Positions 45,526 to 54,001 of a stretch of 64,000 nt of DNA are shown in pieces. The stretch is from positions 124,001 through 188,000 of the forward strand of contig CAKRSV010000002.1 of NCBI GenBank assembly GCA_934401915.1, in the 5' to 3' direction. The DNA is from an uncultured Lachnospiraceae bacterium. Its GTDB lineage: Bacteria > Bacillota > Clostridia > Lachnospirales > Lachnospiraceae. Each line of letters starts with the position of its first letter. The first letter of the stretch is position 1. Under the pieces are notes generated by a model. It searched no databases. It was given only the letters and a program-made list of their open reading frames with translations, and was not told the DNA's origin. The position numbers were made by a program, and so were the translations under genes.

Positions 45526-47853
45526 ATGAAGATTTATATGGCACTGCTACTGTTCGGCATAGCGTTATTTATCTTAATATGGGGAACCAGGATCTGGTGG
45601 AAAGATAAGGAGAGCAGACAGAACCGGGTATTTCTGTGTATGTCCATCGCCGCCTTTTTGTGGGCGGGTTCGCTGGCGGTGATGTTTTTCTGCCCGGAGC
45701 GGCATACGATCTACTACGCGACGATCAGCTCCTGGGGATCGCATATGTTCTGTGTCTATGTGTATCTGTTCTTCCTGACCTTTTACAAGGAGGACCTGTT
45801 CTACCGCATCGTGCGCGTGGCGGCGCCGCTGCTGGCGACGGGGCTGTGTTATGCAAGATACTACAACGGCGCGCTGGTCATTGTGCCGACCGACTATGGC
45901 TATTATTATATTGACAAGATGTGCGTGACCAACTATCTCTCCTACGCCTTTTTGTTCTTCCTGTGCACGATGGGAGTCATCACGCTGTTCCGTCACCGCG
46001 CCCGTGCACAGCTCATGCGGGAGCGCTTCTGCCTGACGGTGTGGATCATCCTGATCATCGGCTTTACGTTTGCGATGGTCGGGACGACCTTTTACAATAT
46101 GCTGCGCTATATACCAACCAACCCCTATGAAGGATTTGGCGGATGCGCGGCGGCTCTGCTCTTTTACCTGATCGCGGACTATCTGGATGTGATCGATATT
46201 CCCAGTAAAAATGTCAGAGTGTACATAACGGAGCATCTGAACCTGCCGGTGGTGTTCGTCGACCATGTGGGCAGGATCACCTACTGCAACGAGGCTTATA
46301 AGGAGCTGTTCGGCCTGCACGGCAACCTGGTCGGCACGGACAGCTTCTATCCGAATCTGCTCATGGAAAAGAGCCTGGACGAGGCGATCGAGTATGTGAA
46401 AGAGGAAAAGATCGAGCGCGGCTCCTTCAAGGCAAGAACGCTGGACGGGAAGCGGGCGCTGGATATCCACTTTTCCCTCCTGCTGGATAAATTCGGGGAG
46501 ACGAGAGCCGTCATCAATCTGATCACCGATGTGACCGATACGGAGAAGCTGCTGGAAAATCTGGAGGAGCAGAAATCCTTTGCGCAGAAGCAGATGGAGA
46601 TCGCGGAGGAACAGACGGCGATCGCAGAGGAGCAGAGCGCGCTGGCGGAAGAGAACCGCAAGGCAGCTGTGCGTGCGAACGAGGCGAAGAGCGAGTTCCT
46701 TGCCAACATGAGCCATGAGATCCGGACGCCGCTCAACGCGATCCTCGGTATGAACGAGATGATCATGAACGAGGAGATCTCGCCCACGGCAATGCAGTAT
46801 TCGCAGGACATCTTTAACGCGGGGCAGACGCTTCTTGCCATCATCAACGACATTCTGGACTTCTCGAAGATCGAATCGGGCAAGATGGAGATCGTGCCGG
46901 TCACGTATGAGCTGAGTTCTGTGCTGAACGACGTCATCAACATGGTCACAAGGAAGATCGAGGATAAGAGATTAAAGCTCTTTACGGACGTCGCGACGGA
47001 TATTCCGAGCCAGCTCTTCGGAGACGAGGTGCGGATAAGGCAGATCCTTCTGAATATCGTCAACAACGCAGTCAAATATACCCGGGAGGGAAGCGTGACG
47101 ATCAAGGTAGACTGGGATCATCTGGACGATGTGAAGATCTACCTGCGGATCTCCGTCACGGACACCGGGATCGGCATCCGCAAGGAGGATCAGGAGAAGC
47201 TCTTCAAGGGCTTCCAGCGGGTGGATATGGTCAATAACCGCAACATCGAGGGAACTGGTCTGGGACTGGCGATCACAAAGCGTCTGGTAGAACAGATGGA
47301 CGGTCTGATCGCAGTCAAGAGCGTTTACGGCGAGGGTTCCACCTTTACCGTGATCCTTCCGCAGGTGGTGATGAACGACGAGCCGATGGGCGATTTCGTC
47401 AGCGCCTACCAGAGAATGAAGCACAACAACATCCAGAAGCGGGATGAGTTCACCGCGCCGGACGCAAGGGTGCTGATCGTAGATGACAACCGCGTCAACC
47501 TCACGGTGGCAAAGGGACTGCTCAAGAGCACGAAGGTGCAGGTGGATACCGCGGAGAGCGGTCTGCAGGCGCTTGACATGATAAGGACAAACCAGTATCA
47601 CATCATCTTCCTGGATCACATGATGCCAGAGCTGAACGGGATTGAGACGATCAAACGGATGCGGATGCAGGAGGAGAATATGAGCAGGGGTGCGGCGGTG
47701 ATCGCGCTTACGGCAAATGCCGTCTCGGGATCCCGGGAGATGTATATGGTATCCGGCTTTACCGACTATCTGAGCAAGCCGATCGATGTGGTGCGCTATC
47801 TGGAGATTTTGCGCAGATATATCCCGGAGGAAATGATCCGGGAAAAGGAATAG
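45526..47853 (+). CDS. Hybrid sensor histidine kinase with receiver domain
   Basis: This 775-residue membrane kinase has seven N-terminal helices (residues 1-225), a PAS domain (about 235-345), a coiled coil, HisKA with MSHEIRTPLNAILG near residue 395, HATPase_c (NIVNNAVKYT, DTGIGI, GTGLGLAITKRL) and a receiver domain from about 650 with the phospho-Asp in IIFLDHMMPE. No partner regulator is next to it, so the signal must go through a phosphotransfer protein or a distant regulator. It has the same 7TM type of sensor as the HD-GYP protein at 17.9 kb. Confidence 0.94.
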   Translation: MKIYMALLLFGIALFILIWGTRIWWKDKESRQNRVFLCMSIAAFLWAGSLAVMFFCPERHTIYYATISSWGSHMFCVYVYLFFLTFYKEDLFYRIVRVAAPLLATGLCYARYYNGALVIVPTDYGYYYIDKMCVTNYLSYAFLFFLCTMGVITLFRHRARAQLMRERFCLTVWIILIIGFTFAMVGTTFYNMLRYIPTNPYEGFGGCAAALLFYLIADYLDVIDIPSKNVRVYITEHLNLPVVFVDHVGRITYCNEAYKELFGLHGNLVGTDSFYPNLLMEKSLDEAIEYVKEEKIERGSFKARTLDGKRALDIHFSLLLDKFGETRAVINLITDVTDTEKLLENLEEQKSFAQKQMEIAEEQTAIAEEQSALAEENRKAAVRANEAKSEFLANMSHEIRTPLNAILGMNEMIMNEEISPTAMQYSQDIFNAGQTLLAIINDILDFSKIESGKMEIVPVTYELSSVLNDVINMVTRKIEDKRLKLFTDVATDIPSQLFGDEVRIRQILLNIVNNAVKYTREGSVTIKVDWDHLDDVKIYLRISVTDTGIGIRKEDQEKLFKGFQRVDMVNNRNIEGTGLGLAITKRLVEQMDGLIAVKSVYGEGSTFTVILPQVVMNDEPMGDFVSAYQRMKHNNIQKRDEFTAPDARVLIVDDNRVNLTVAKGLLKSTKVQVDTAESGLQALDMIRTNQYHIIFLDHMMPELNGIETIKRMRMQEENMSRGAAVIALTANAVSGSREMYMVSGFTDYLSKPIDVVRYLEILRRYIPEEMIREKE

Positions 47854-47871
47854 ACGGAAAAGAGGATCGCT

Positions 47872-48102
47872 ATGAGAGAGATGGAGTTTAAGATGGAGCG
47901 GCCGGGGCTTCTGAAAAGGGGGGACCGGATCACCGTGACGGAGGGTGTGCTGCCCAGCAACTATTACTATACGATCAATCCGTCGCTTGCGATGTCCGGT
48001 AATTATCCGTTCCGCGAGAGAATGCTGGAGAGGGAGGGCGTTGTGACGGACGTCATAGAGAACGCCAGAGGCTTCTATGTGAAGGCGCGCTTTGGGGAAT
48101 AA
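47872..48102 (+). CDS. Small hypothetical protein
   Basis: This 76-residue protein has no motif that I recognise. It is mixed in charge, predicted mainly beta (LKRGDRITVTEG, EGVVTDVIENARGFYVKARF), which is the pattern of a small barrel domain. It begins 18 bases after the kinase stop and is likely cotranscribed. Confidence 0.6.
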   Translation: MREMEFKMERPGLLKRGDRITVTEGVLPSNYYYTINPSLAMSGNYPFRERMLEREGVVTDVIENARGFYVKARFGE

Positions 48103-48240
48103 AGAGCCTGCGGCTTTACAGCCATCGGGAAACAGAGTAAGATAGGTAAGGAAAGAGAACAGGAGAGGGGCAGAAAAAGCCGTGTGCACCGGCAGAATCC
48201 TCACCGTTAAAAAGAAGCGTGCGCAGAAAAGAGGAGCGAT

Positions 48241-48618
48241 ATGTTGAAAAAAGTGGCGACTGACAAAGCACCGGCGGCAATCGGACCGTATTCGCAGGGA
48301 ATCCTTGCGGGAGATTTTCTCTTTGCATCGGGACAGATCCCGATTGATCCGGCGACCGGAGAGATCTACGGAAAGGACATCACCGAGCAGGCAGAGCAGG
48401 TGATGAAGAATGTCGGAGAGATCCTCAAAGAGGCGGGAGCAGACTATACCAAGGTAGTCAAGACGACCTGCTTCCTCGCGGAGATGGCGGATTTTGCAGC
48501 CTTTAACGCAGTCTATGAAAAGTATTTCACCGAGAAGCCGGCGCGGAGCTGTGTGGCAGTGAAACAGCTTCCCAAGAATGTGCTCTGCGAGGTGGAAGTG
48601 ACGGCGTATCTGAAATAG
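48241..48618 (+). CDS. ridA: RidA family enamine/imine deaminase
   Basis: RidA hydrolyses reactive enamines made by PLP enzymes such as threonine dehydratase. The 125-residue length is standard, with APAAIGPYSQGI at the N-terminus, FASGQIPIDPATGEI, and the active-site Arg in PARSCVAVKQLPKNVLCEVE. The start follows AGAGGAGCG. Its neighbour is aroK, 40 bases on. Confidence 0.95.
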   Translation: MLKKVATDKAPAAIGPYSQGILAGDFLFASGQIPIDPATGEIYGKDITEQAEQVMKNVGEILKEAGADYTKVVKTTCFLAEMADFAAFNAVYEKYFTEKPARSCVAVKQLPKNVLCEVEVTAYLK

Positions 48619-48658
48619 CGCAGACAGAAGATACACAGGATGGGAAGGCTTTGACAAG

Positions 48659-49165
48659 ATGAAAAGAAATATCGTACTGATCGGGATGCCGGGGGCCGGC
48701 AAAAGCACCGTGGGCGTCGTGCTCGCCAAGAAGCTCGGATACGTGTTCATGGATTCGGATCTGGTCATCCAGAGCCGGGAAGGAAAGCTCCTCCATGAGA
48801 TCATCGAAGAGAAAGGCGTCGAAGGATTCTGGAAGGTGGAGGAACAGGTCAACGCCTCGATAGAGACGGACCGGACCGTCATTGCCACCGGAGGAAGTGT
48901 GATCTACGGGGCAAAGGCGATGGAGCACCTGCACAGCATCGGCACGGTCGTTTACCTGAAGCTGTCGTTAGACGCGATCGCGAACAGGCTCGGCGACTTG
49001 AATGAGCGGGGCGTCACGCTCCGGGAAGGACAGGACCTGCGGGGACTGTACGAGGAGAGAGTGCCGCTCTATGAGAAGTATGCGGATGTGACGATAGACT
49101 GTGAAAAATTGCAGATCCGCGAGGTCGTGGAGGCGGCTGCCAGAGCGCTTGCCGGTCATGAATAA
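48659..49165 (+). CDS. aroK: Shikimate kinase
   Basis: Shikimate kinase makes shikimate-3-phosphate for aromatic amino acids. The 168-residue product has the P-loop GMPGAGKSTVG (residues 9-19), the shikimate-binding DSDLVIQSREG, and the GGS loop (TGGSVIY). No other aro gene is in the window. Its end overlaps the -35 of a candidate sporulation promoter. Confidence 0.94.
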   Translation: MKRNIVLIGMPGAGKSTVGVVLAKKLGYVFMDSDLVIQSREGKLLHEIIEEKGVEGFWKVEEQVNASIETDRTVIATGGSVIYGAKAMEHLHSIGTVVYLKLSLDAIANRLGDLNERGVTLREGQDLRGLYEERVPLYEKYADVTIDCEKLQIREVVEAAARALAGHE

Positions 49166-49188
49166 AAAGTGAAAATGCGAGGATACTA
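49159..49188 (+). promoter_or_regulatory. Candidate sigma-G promoter for spoVAE
   Basis: TGAATA (49159-49164), 17 bases, GATACTA (49182-49188) match the sigma-G consensus with one change. The -35 overlaps the aroK stop region and the -10 touches the aroK terminator, so the call is tentative. Confidence 0.45.
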
Positions 49189-49228
49189 ACCGGAAGAGAT
49201 ACCAAGGTGTCTCTCCCGGTTTTCTTTT
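49188..49228 (+). terminator. Intrinsic terminator after aroK
   Basis: A 16-position stem (49188-49203 with 49206-49221) with one mismatch, one G-U pair and a two-base tip is followed by TTTCTTTTG. Confidence 0.75.
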
Positions 49229-49273
49229 GCTCCATTTTCTATAAAACCGGTTTATGAAAAAGGAGGTAGTTCG

Positions 49274-49630
49274 ATGGAATATTTCAATGCATTCTGGGTA
49301 GGCGGTCTGATCTGCGCGCTGGTGCAGATCCTGATGGAAAAGACAAAGCTGATGCCGGGAAGGATCATGGTGCTTCTGGTGTGCACGGGCGCGGTCATCA
49401 GCTTTTTTGGATGGTACGAGCCGTTTATGGAGTACGCAGGAGCCGGAGCCAGCGTGCCGCTGCTCGGGTATGGCAACATTCTGATGAAGGGTGTCAAGGA
49501 GGCAGTCTCACAAAACGGTTTTATCGGTCTTTTTCAGGGCGGATTTAAGACGGGGGCTGTGGGATGCTGCGCTGCGCTTGTCTTTGGCTATCTGGGAAGT
49601 CTGGTCTTTAAGCCGAAGACCAAGGGATAA
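49274..49630 (+). CDS. spoVAE: Stage V sporulation protein AE (SpoVAEb type)
   Basis: This 118-residue membrane protein has three to four helices and the SpoVAE segments FWVGGLICALVQILMEKTKL and FMEYAGAGASVPLLGYGN. AGGAGGT precedes the start. It is part of the dipicolinate channel but stands alone, 4 kb from spoVAD and 18 kb from spoVAA-AB-AC. Confidence 0.93.
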   Translation: MEYFNAFWVGGLICALVQILMEKTKLMPGRIMVLLVCTGAVISFFGWYEPFMEYAGAGASVPLLGYGNILMKGVKEAVSQNGFIGLFQGGFKTGAVGCCAALVFGYLGSLVFKPKTKG

Positions 49631-49708
49631 TTTTTTGAAGGAATCTGAAGACAATCAGAGACGACATTCGTTATAATAGATAGAAACACCGGAAAGGAGG
49701 CGGATAGC

Positions 49709-50227
49709 ATTACGAATCGGGAAGAACAATTATCAGCGCTGATCGATTCATACCAGAATCTTGTTTTTTCCATATGTTATAAGATGACATCGGACTATTT
49801 CGCCTCCGAGGATCTGGCGCAGGAAACATTCCTGTCGGTGTATAAGAACCTCGGCAGCTTTGACGGAAAGTATGAAAAGGCGTGGATCTGCACCATAGCG
49901 ACGAACAAGTGCAGAGATTATCTGCAAAGCGCGGGGAGGAGAAGTATTCCGGTGGAAGAGACAGAGCTTGGAGAGCAGGTCGATCAGCAAAAGACGCCGG
50001 AACAGGCCTGTCTGGAGGAGGAAGTGCGGAAGACGCTGCTGGAGCGGTGCCAGTCCCTGAAACCTCCTTATGATGAGATCGCAAGACTGTACTATTATGA
50101 AGAACTGGATGCCGATGAGATTGCGCAGAAAAAGGATATGAAGCGAAAGACCGTGCAGACACAGATCTACCGTGCGAGGGCGATGCTCCGCAAACTGTAT
50201 GGAAAGGAGAAGGCGTATGATACATAG
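49709..50227 (+). CDS. ECF-type RNA polymerase sigma factor with apparent ATT start
   Basis: The reading frame encodes a 172-residue extracytoplasmic-function sigma factor. Region 2 (LIDSYQNLVFSICYK, then DYFASEDLAQETFLSVYKNL) needs sequence upstream of the first ATG (49784). Reading back, no ATG, GTG or TTG is in frame; the best start is ATT at 49709, eight bases after AAAGGAGG. Region 4 (LDADEIAQKKDMKRKTVQTQI) is complete. A start at ATG 49784 would delete region 2.1 and probably inactivate the factor. The membrane protein gene that follows is probably its anti-sigma factor. Confidence 0.82.
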   Translation: MTNREEQLSALIDSYQNLVFSICYKMTSDYFASEDLAQETFLSVYKNLGSFDGKYEKAWICTIATNKCRDYLQSAGRRSIPVEETELGEQVDQQKTPEQACLEEEVRKTLLERCQSLKPPYDEIARLYYYEELDADEIAQKKDMKRKTVQTQIYRARAMLRKLYGKEKAYDT

Positions 50228-50684
50228 TTGGGAACAGAAAAACAGAAAAAACAGGATGCAGGCGAACTTCTCCGCAGAGCTGAGTGACGAGCAGATCGCA
50301 CAAATGATCGCAGAGGTGGAGGCAAAGGAGATGCTTCCGGCGCCGCGGCATCTGAAGGCAAACGTACTGGAAAAGGCTGCCAGACAAAAGAAGGCAGAGC
50401 GGGAGAGACGGCTTCTCTCCTACCGGACGCAGGTGCTTGTAACCGTGGCGGCTTCGCTGGCGGTGCTGATCCTGCTTCCCACACAGGGGCAGGGATCCGG
50501 CCGGTATCAGGAGCTGCAAAGGCAGGCTTACCAGCTGCGGGAGGAAGCGGCGAACAGCAGCTGGGAGCGGTATCAGAGACAGGAAGAGCAAAAGTGGCAG
50601 AGCGACGAAAGCGACAGCCTGCAAAATGTGATAGAAAAAATTTTAAAACAGGGAGGATCAAACGATGAAGAAAAAGAAGAGTAA
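50217..50684 (+). CDS. Putative anti-sigma factor, single-pass membrane protein
   Basis: This 155-residue protein overlaps the sigma gene by 11 bases and starts on ATG 50217, seven bases after GGAAAGGAG. It has a soluble, charged N-terminal region, one membrane segment (about residues 78-96: VLVTVAASLAVLILL) and a Gln/Glu-rich C-terminus. Position and topology suggest an anti-sigma factor that holds the sigma at the membrane. I see no zinc-binding (ZAS) Cys/His motif. Confidence 0.72.
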   Translation: MIHSWEQKNRKNRMQANFSAELSDEQIAQMIAEVEAKEMLPAPRHLKANVLEKAARQKKAERERRLLSYRTQVLVTVAASLAVLILLPTQGQGSGRYQELQRQAYQLREEAANSSWERYQRQEEQKWQSDESDSLQNVIEKILKQGGSNDEEKEE

Positions 50685-51378
50685 GTTTTGGTTAGGAATA
50701 TTTTCACTTGTGCCGGGAGCCGGCGAGATGTATCTGGGATTTATGAAGATGGGGGTCAGTCTGATGCTGCTCTGCGGCCTGTCGATGGTCCTGCTCGGAG
50801 CGACTCAGCTTCCGGCATTGACCGTGCTGCCGATCACGATCTACATATACAGCTTCTTTCATGCAAATAATCTCGGAAGAATGGACGATCAGGCGTTTCA
50901 GGAGATGGAGGACCGCTATCTGTTTGGGATGGACGGCTGGTTCTATATGCGGCGCAGCCTGAGTGGCAGATACAAAAATGTGGCGGCGGGCGCGCTGATC
51001 CTGCTGGGGCTGGTGATGGTGTGGAACGCTGTTTTCAGTATGCTGTGTGATGTCTTTGGATGGGATAACGAGGTGCTGCGGGAGATCTACCGTTTCATGC
51101 AGGATGAATTTCCGAGGCTCCTGTTCGGCGTAGCGATCATCTGGGGTGGTATCGCCCTGCTGCGCGGCAGAAAAAAGGAGCCGTCCGTCGTCGAAGATAA
51201 GATCCCGGAGGAGGATATCCGGAACGTGCAGGAGGCGTATGCAAGGGTGACGCAGACCACAGTCCTTCCGGCAGAAGGAAGCGGAGAGGAGAACAGGACG
51301 CAGGAGTGTCTTACGACAGAGAAGAGTGCGCAGGAAGAGGGGAAAGCAGATGGAAGAGAAGACAATCAGAACGCGTAG
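50665..51378 (+). CDS. TM2-like multi-pass membrane protein
   Basis: This 237-residue protein begins with a basic N-terminus and two close hydrophobic helices (WLGIFSLVPGAGEMYLGFMK and the next), which resembles the TM2/B-box-like segment found in sigma-factor operons. Two further helices lie near residues 110-130 and 150-168, followed by an acidic hydrophilic tail. It overlaps its upstream gene by 20 bases and the next by 29. It may be a sensory or accessory membrane part of the ECF system. Confidence 0.72.
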   Translation: MKKKKSKFWLGIFSLVPGAGEMYLGFMKMGVSLMLLCGLSMVLLGATQLPALTVLPITIYIYSFFHANNLGRMDDQAFQEMEDRYLFGMDGWFYMRRSLSGRYKNVAAGALILLGLVMVWNAVFSMLCDVFGWDNEVLREIYRFMQDEFPRLLFGVAIIWGGIALLRGRKKEPSVVEDKIPEEDIRNVQEAYARVTQTTVLPAEGSGEENRTQECLTTEKSAQEEGKADGREDNQNA

Positions 51379-51661
51379 GGTGGGATCCATTACCTTAGGG
51401 ATCACGATGGTGTGCTTTGGGATCCTTTTCCTGATCCATATCTTCTGGCCGGCTCTTCCGTATACCGTGATCTTTCAGTGCTGGCCCGTGGTGTTTATCG
51501 TGCTGGGGTTGGAGATCCTTTTCGGGAACCGACGGGAAAAGGAAAGCAGAACACAGTATGTCTATGACTTTGCGGCGATCCTCATGCTGATCCTGATGCT
51601 GCTTTTCGCCATGATCATGGCGGCCGCAGACTATGCCATGTCGTGCCGTGCAATCTGGTGA
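51350..51661 (+). CDS. Small membrane protein (DUF5668/LiaF-TM-like)
   Basis: This 103-residue protein has three hydrophobic helices: ITLGITMVCFGILFLIHIF, IFQCWPVVFIVLGLEILFG, and one near residues 75-94. The CWPVVFIVLGLEIL segment is typical of DUF5668/LiaF-type membrane domains, which occur in envelope stress operons. It overlaps the previous gene by 29 bases and starts after AGGGGAAA. It is the last clear member of the sigma operon. Confidence 0.72.
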   Translation: MEEKTIRTRRVGSITLGITMVCFGILFLIHIFWPALPYTVIFQCWPVVFIVLGLEILFGNRREKESRTQYVYDFAAILMLILMLLFAMIMAAADYAMSCRAIW

Positions 51662-51759
51662 GGACGCCCGGCACAGAGAGCCGGTCTTAGAGAAAGTGGT
51701 TGTCATTTCGCGGATTCCGTGACATGATAGAGATATATGTTACGGAAAAGAGGCGGCTT

Positions 51760-52263
51760 ATGATTGCACTGAAAATAACGGGCGTAAAACAGTTTATGGG
51801 AAAACTGCTGACGAGCGATACGTTTGACCTTTTTATGCTGGAGGAGGCTTCAATCTCCACCTACAACACCTTTTCGATCGACGGACGGCAGAACCGGGAC
51901 TTCTACACCGCAGAGGAGTGGGAGGATCCGAAGATACGACCGTATGAGTTCTCTCTGTGGAAGACCATACGCCCGATCTGCTTTGATCTCATCAAGGGAA
52001 AGCATACCCCTGCCTCTTTCCGGTTTGTCCTGCATCTTCTGCCGGAGCATGTGGCGTCGATCCTGGAAAAGGGAGATACGGCGGTCACGGCAGACCAGGT
52101 CAGGGCGTTTGTCGTAAATATCAAATACGACGGATCGGCGCTCACGCTGGTCACCGGGACAGCCTTCCATTCCTTTCTGATGGATAAGACGCCGGATCAG
52201 CTCTGGGATCACGCCATGAAGCAGTTTTTGTCAAAAAAAGAGATTGCCTACGAGGAATTGTAG
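51760..52263 (+). CDS. DUF5721 family protein
   Basis: The product (167 residues) is a soluble protein that I match to DUF5721, a family of unknown function common in Lachnospiraceae. It starts MIALKITGVKQFMGKLL and has EASISTYNTFSIDGRQNRDF and a KYDGSALTLVTGTAF strand. ATG 51760 follows AGAGGCGG; ATG 51724 is an in-frame alternative. No catalytic motif is obvious. Confidence 0.75.
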   Translation: MIALKITGVKQFMGKLLTSDTFDLFMLEEASISTYNTFSIDGRQNRDFYTAEEWEDPKIRPYEFSLWKTIRPICFDLIKGKHTPASFRFVLHLLPEHVASILEKGDTAVTADQVRAFVVNIKYDGSALTLVTGTAFHSFLMDKTPDQLWDHAMKQFLSKKEIAYEEL

Positions 52264-52294
52264 AACCGTACCGGTAGATATGTAGAAATACCAT

Positions 52295-52323
52295 TTGCAA
52301 CACACGGAAACTTGTGTTATCAT
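52295..52323 (+). promoter_or_regulatory. degV promoter
   Basis: TTGCAA (52295-52300), 17 bases, TATCAT (52318-52323). The spacer contains an inverted repeat AACACA / TGTGTT that could be an operator. Confidence 0.6.
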
Positions 52324-52364
52324 AAGTGGTAATGAAAACTACATTGAACGGTTGCGGAGGTCTT

Positions 52365-53201
52365 ATGAATTATAAAATAGTTGTTGACAGTTGTTGTGAA
52401 CTGCCGGAAGAGTACAAAAAAGACGAGCGGTTTCAGATCGTGCCGCTGGGACTGGAAGTCGGCGATTACCGGGTGCCGGACGACGAGAACTTTGACCAGA
52501 AGGAATTTCTGGAAAAGGTAGCCTCCTGCCCGCAGTGTCCAAGATCGAGCTGTCCCTCCCCGGAGAAGTTCCGGGAGGCGTACCATGCGGACGCAGAGGA
52601 GATCTACGTGATCACGCTGTCCTCCAGACTGAGTGGAAGCTACAACAGCGCGGAGCTTGGCAAAAAGCTGTACCATGAAAAGTACGGTGAGAAGAACATC
52701 CATGTGATCGATTCTGAGTCGGCGAGCTGCGGCGAGACACAGATCGCGATGAAGATCGTGGAGGCGAAGGAGGCAGGCTGCGACTTCGAGGAGACGGTGC
52801 GCAGGGCGGAAGAATTCCGCGACGGTCTGAAGACCTATTTTGTGCTGGACAATCTGGAGACGCTCCGCAAGAACGGCCGTCTTACCGGCGTCAAGGCGCT
52901 TGTGGCGTCCACACTCAGCATCAAGCCGGTGATGGTTGGAGATCACGGCTCTATCCGGCAGAAGAGCAAGGCGATCGGCATCAACAAGGCGCTTGCAAGG
53001 ATGGCGGACAGTCTGGTCGAGGAGGTAAAGGATACGGAAAGCAGAACGCTGATGATCACGCACTGCAACTGCCCGGAGCGGGCACAGTATATGAGACAGC
53101 TCATGGAAAAAAGAGCTGCCTATCAGAAGGTTGTTATCATGGATACCGCCGGGATCAGCAGTATGTATGCGAACGACGGCGGCGTTATCGTCACTCTGTA
53201 G
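52365..53201 (+). CDS. DegV family fatty-acid-binding protein
   Basis: This 278-residue protein has the DegV fold: VVDSCCELPEEY at the N-terminus (the lipid carboxylate contact Ser is in DSCCEL), ITLSSRLSGSYNSAELG near residue 82 and VLDNLETLRKNGRLTG near 163. DegV proteins bind fatty acids and some (FakB) feed them to the FakA kinase. CPQCPRSSCPSPEKF near residue 55 is Cys-rich, as in several Clostridia members. ATG 52365 follows GGAGG by four bases. Confidence 0.92.
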   Translation: MNYKIVVDSCCELPEEYKKDERFQIVPLGLEVGDYRVPDDENFDQKEFLEKVASCPQCPRSSCPSPEKFREAYHADAEEIYVITLSSRLSGSYNSAELGKKLYHEKYGEKNIHVIDSESASCGETQIAMKIVEAKEAGCDFEETVRRAEEFRDGLKTYFVLDNLETLRKNGRLTGVKALVASTLSIKPVMVGDHGSIRQKSKAIGINKALARMADSLVEEVKDTESRTLMITHCNCPERAQYMRQLMEKRAAYQKVVIMDTAGISSMYANDGGVIVTL

Positions 53202-53961
53202 GCGTGCTGCATTCTCTGGTGGCTTTTACGGTAAAGTAGAGTAGCGGGGAAAGGTGAAAGCACTGGTCGTCCTTCATGGTGATACGCGTCAGCGACAGCT
53301 TGTGGATATGAGCTGCGTTGATGATCGTTCTCTCCGAGATGGCAATGAAGTGGTCGAACTCCATAAGCTGCTGATAGAAGTTGACGACGGTGCTGAGAAT
53401 ATCGATCTCCCGGCAGCCCGTCAGAGTGATACGCGCGAAGTTGCCGTTTTTCCGGGCGTACAGAATTTCATCCTCATGGACATACATTGTTTCTTTTTCT
53501 CCCCGCAATTCGATTGTGGGGATTGTTTTTTCCTTGATCTCGATAGCGTGGTCGAGCTGCTCTTCAAGCTCAACATTCCGGATCGGCTTGTCGAGATAGC
53601 GGATCTGGGACTCAAGCTGTCTTAACAGAATCTCATTGTTTTCCTTAAACGGATCGGAATCCTGGATCGCGGAGGTGACGATCTGGCGGTAATCGATAGA
53701 GGAACAGCACAGAACGATCGGGACGGTGACTCCGGCGGAGATCAGACGGCGGGCAAGCTGAAAGCCGTTGACGTCTCCGTTTGTCATATCGATGAAAAAG
53801 ACGTCGTAGAGCATGGGGGAACGAAGAACTGCCTCCACATTTCCGTAGGAATCGATGTAAAAGACGCCGGTGGTCTTGATCCTTTTGTCGGAAGAGCGCT
53901 GGAGCAGCCGTTCCATCTGTTTTCTGTCAGCAATGTTGTCATCACAAACGGCTATGTGCAT
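53191..53961 (-). CDS. LytTR family response regulator (AgrA-like)
   Basis: This 256-residue regulator has a receiver domain (AVCDDN at residues 4-9, the phospho-Asp in VFFIDMTNGD near 57, and Lys in YLDKPI near 124) and a C-terminal LytTR DNA-binding domain (about 150-250: EDEILYARKNGNFARITL, ISERTIINAAHIHKL). No histidine kinase gene is adjacent, so its partner is elsewhere. Its stop overlaps the end of the convergent degV gene by 11 bases. Confidence 0.92.
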   Translation of the reverse strand: MHIAVCDDNIADRKQMERLLQRSSDKRIKTTGVFYIDSYGNVEAVLRSPMLYDVFFIDMTNGDVNGFQLARRLISAGVTVPIVLCCSSIDYRQIVTSAIQDSDPFKENNEILLRQLESQIRYLDKPIRNVELEEQLDHAIEIKEKTIPTIELRGEKETMYVHEDEILYARKNGNFARITLTGCREIDILSTVVNFYQQLMEFDHFIAISERTIINAAHIHKLSLTRITMKDDQCFHLSPLLYFTVKATRECSTPTE

Positions 53962-54001
53962 AGAAAAAGCCTCCCTTTCTTTTCAGTGCCGGATCTGTCG
54001 C

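Noticed and set aside
46972..48888. Minus-strand open frame of 638 codons
   Set aside because: It is antisense to the hybrid kinase, RidA and aroK genes, has no ribosome site, and its product is rich in His, Leu and Arg, as expected from reverse reading of GC-rich codons.
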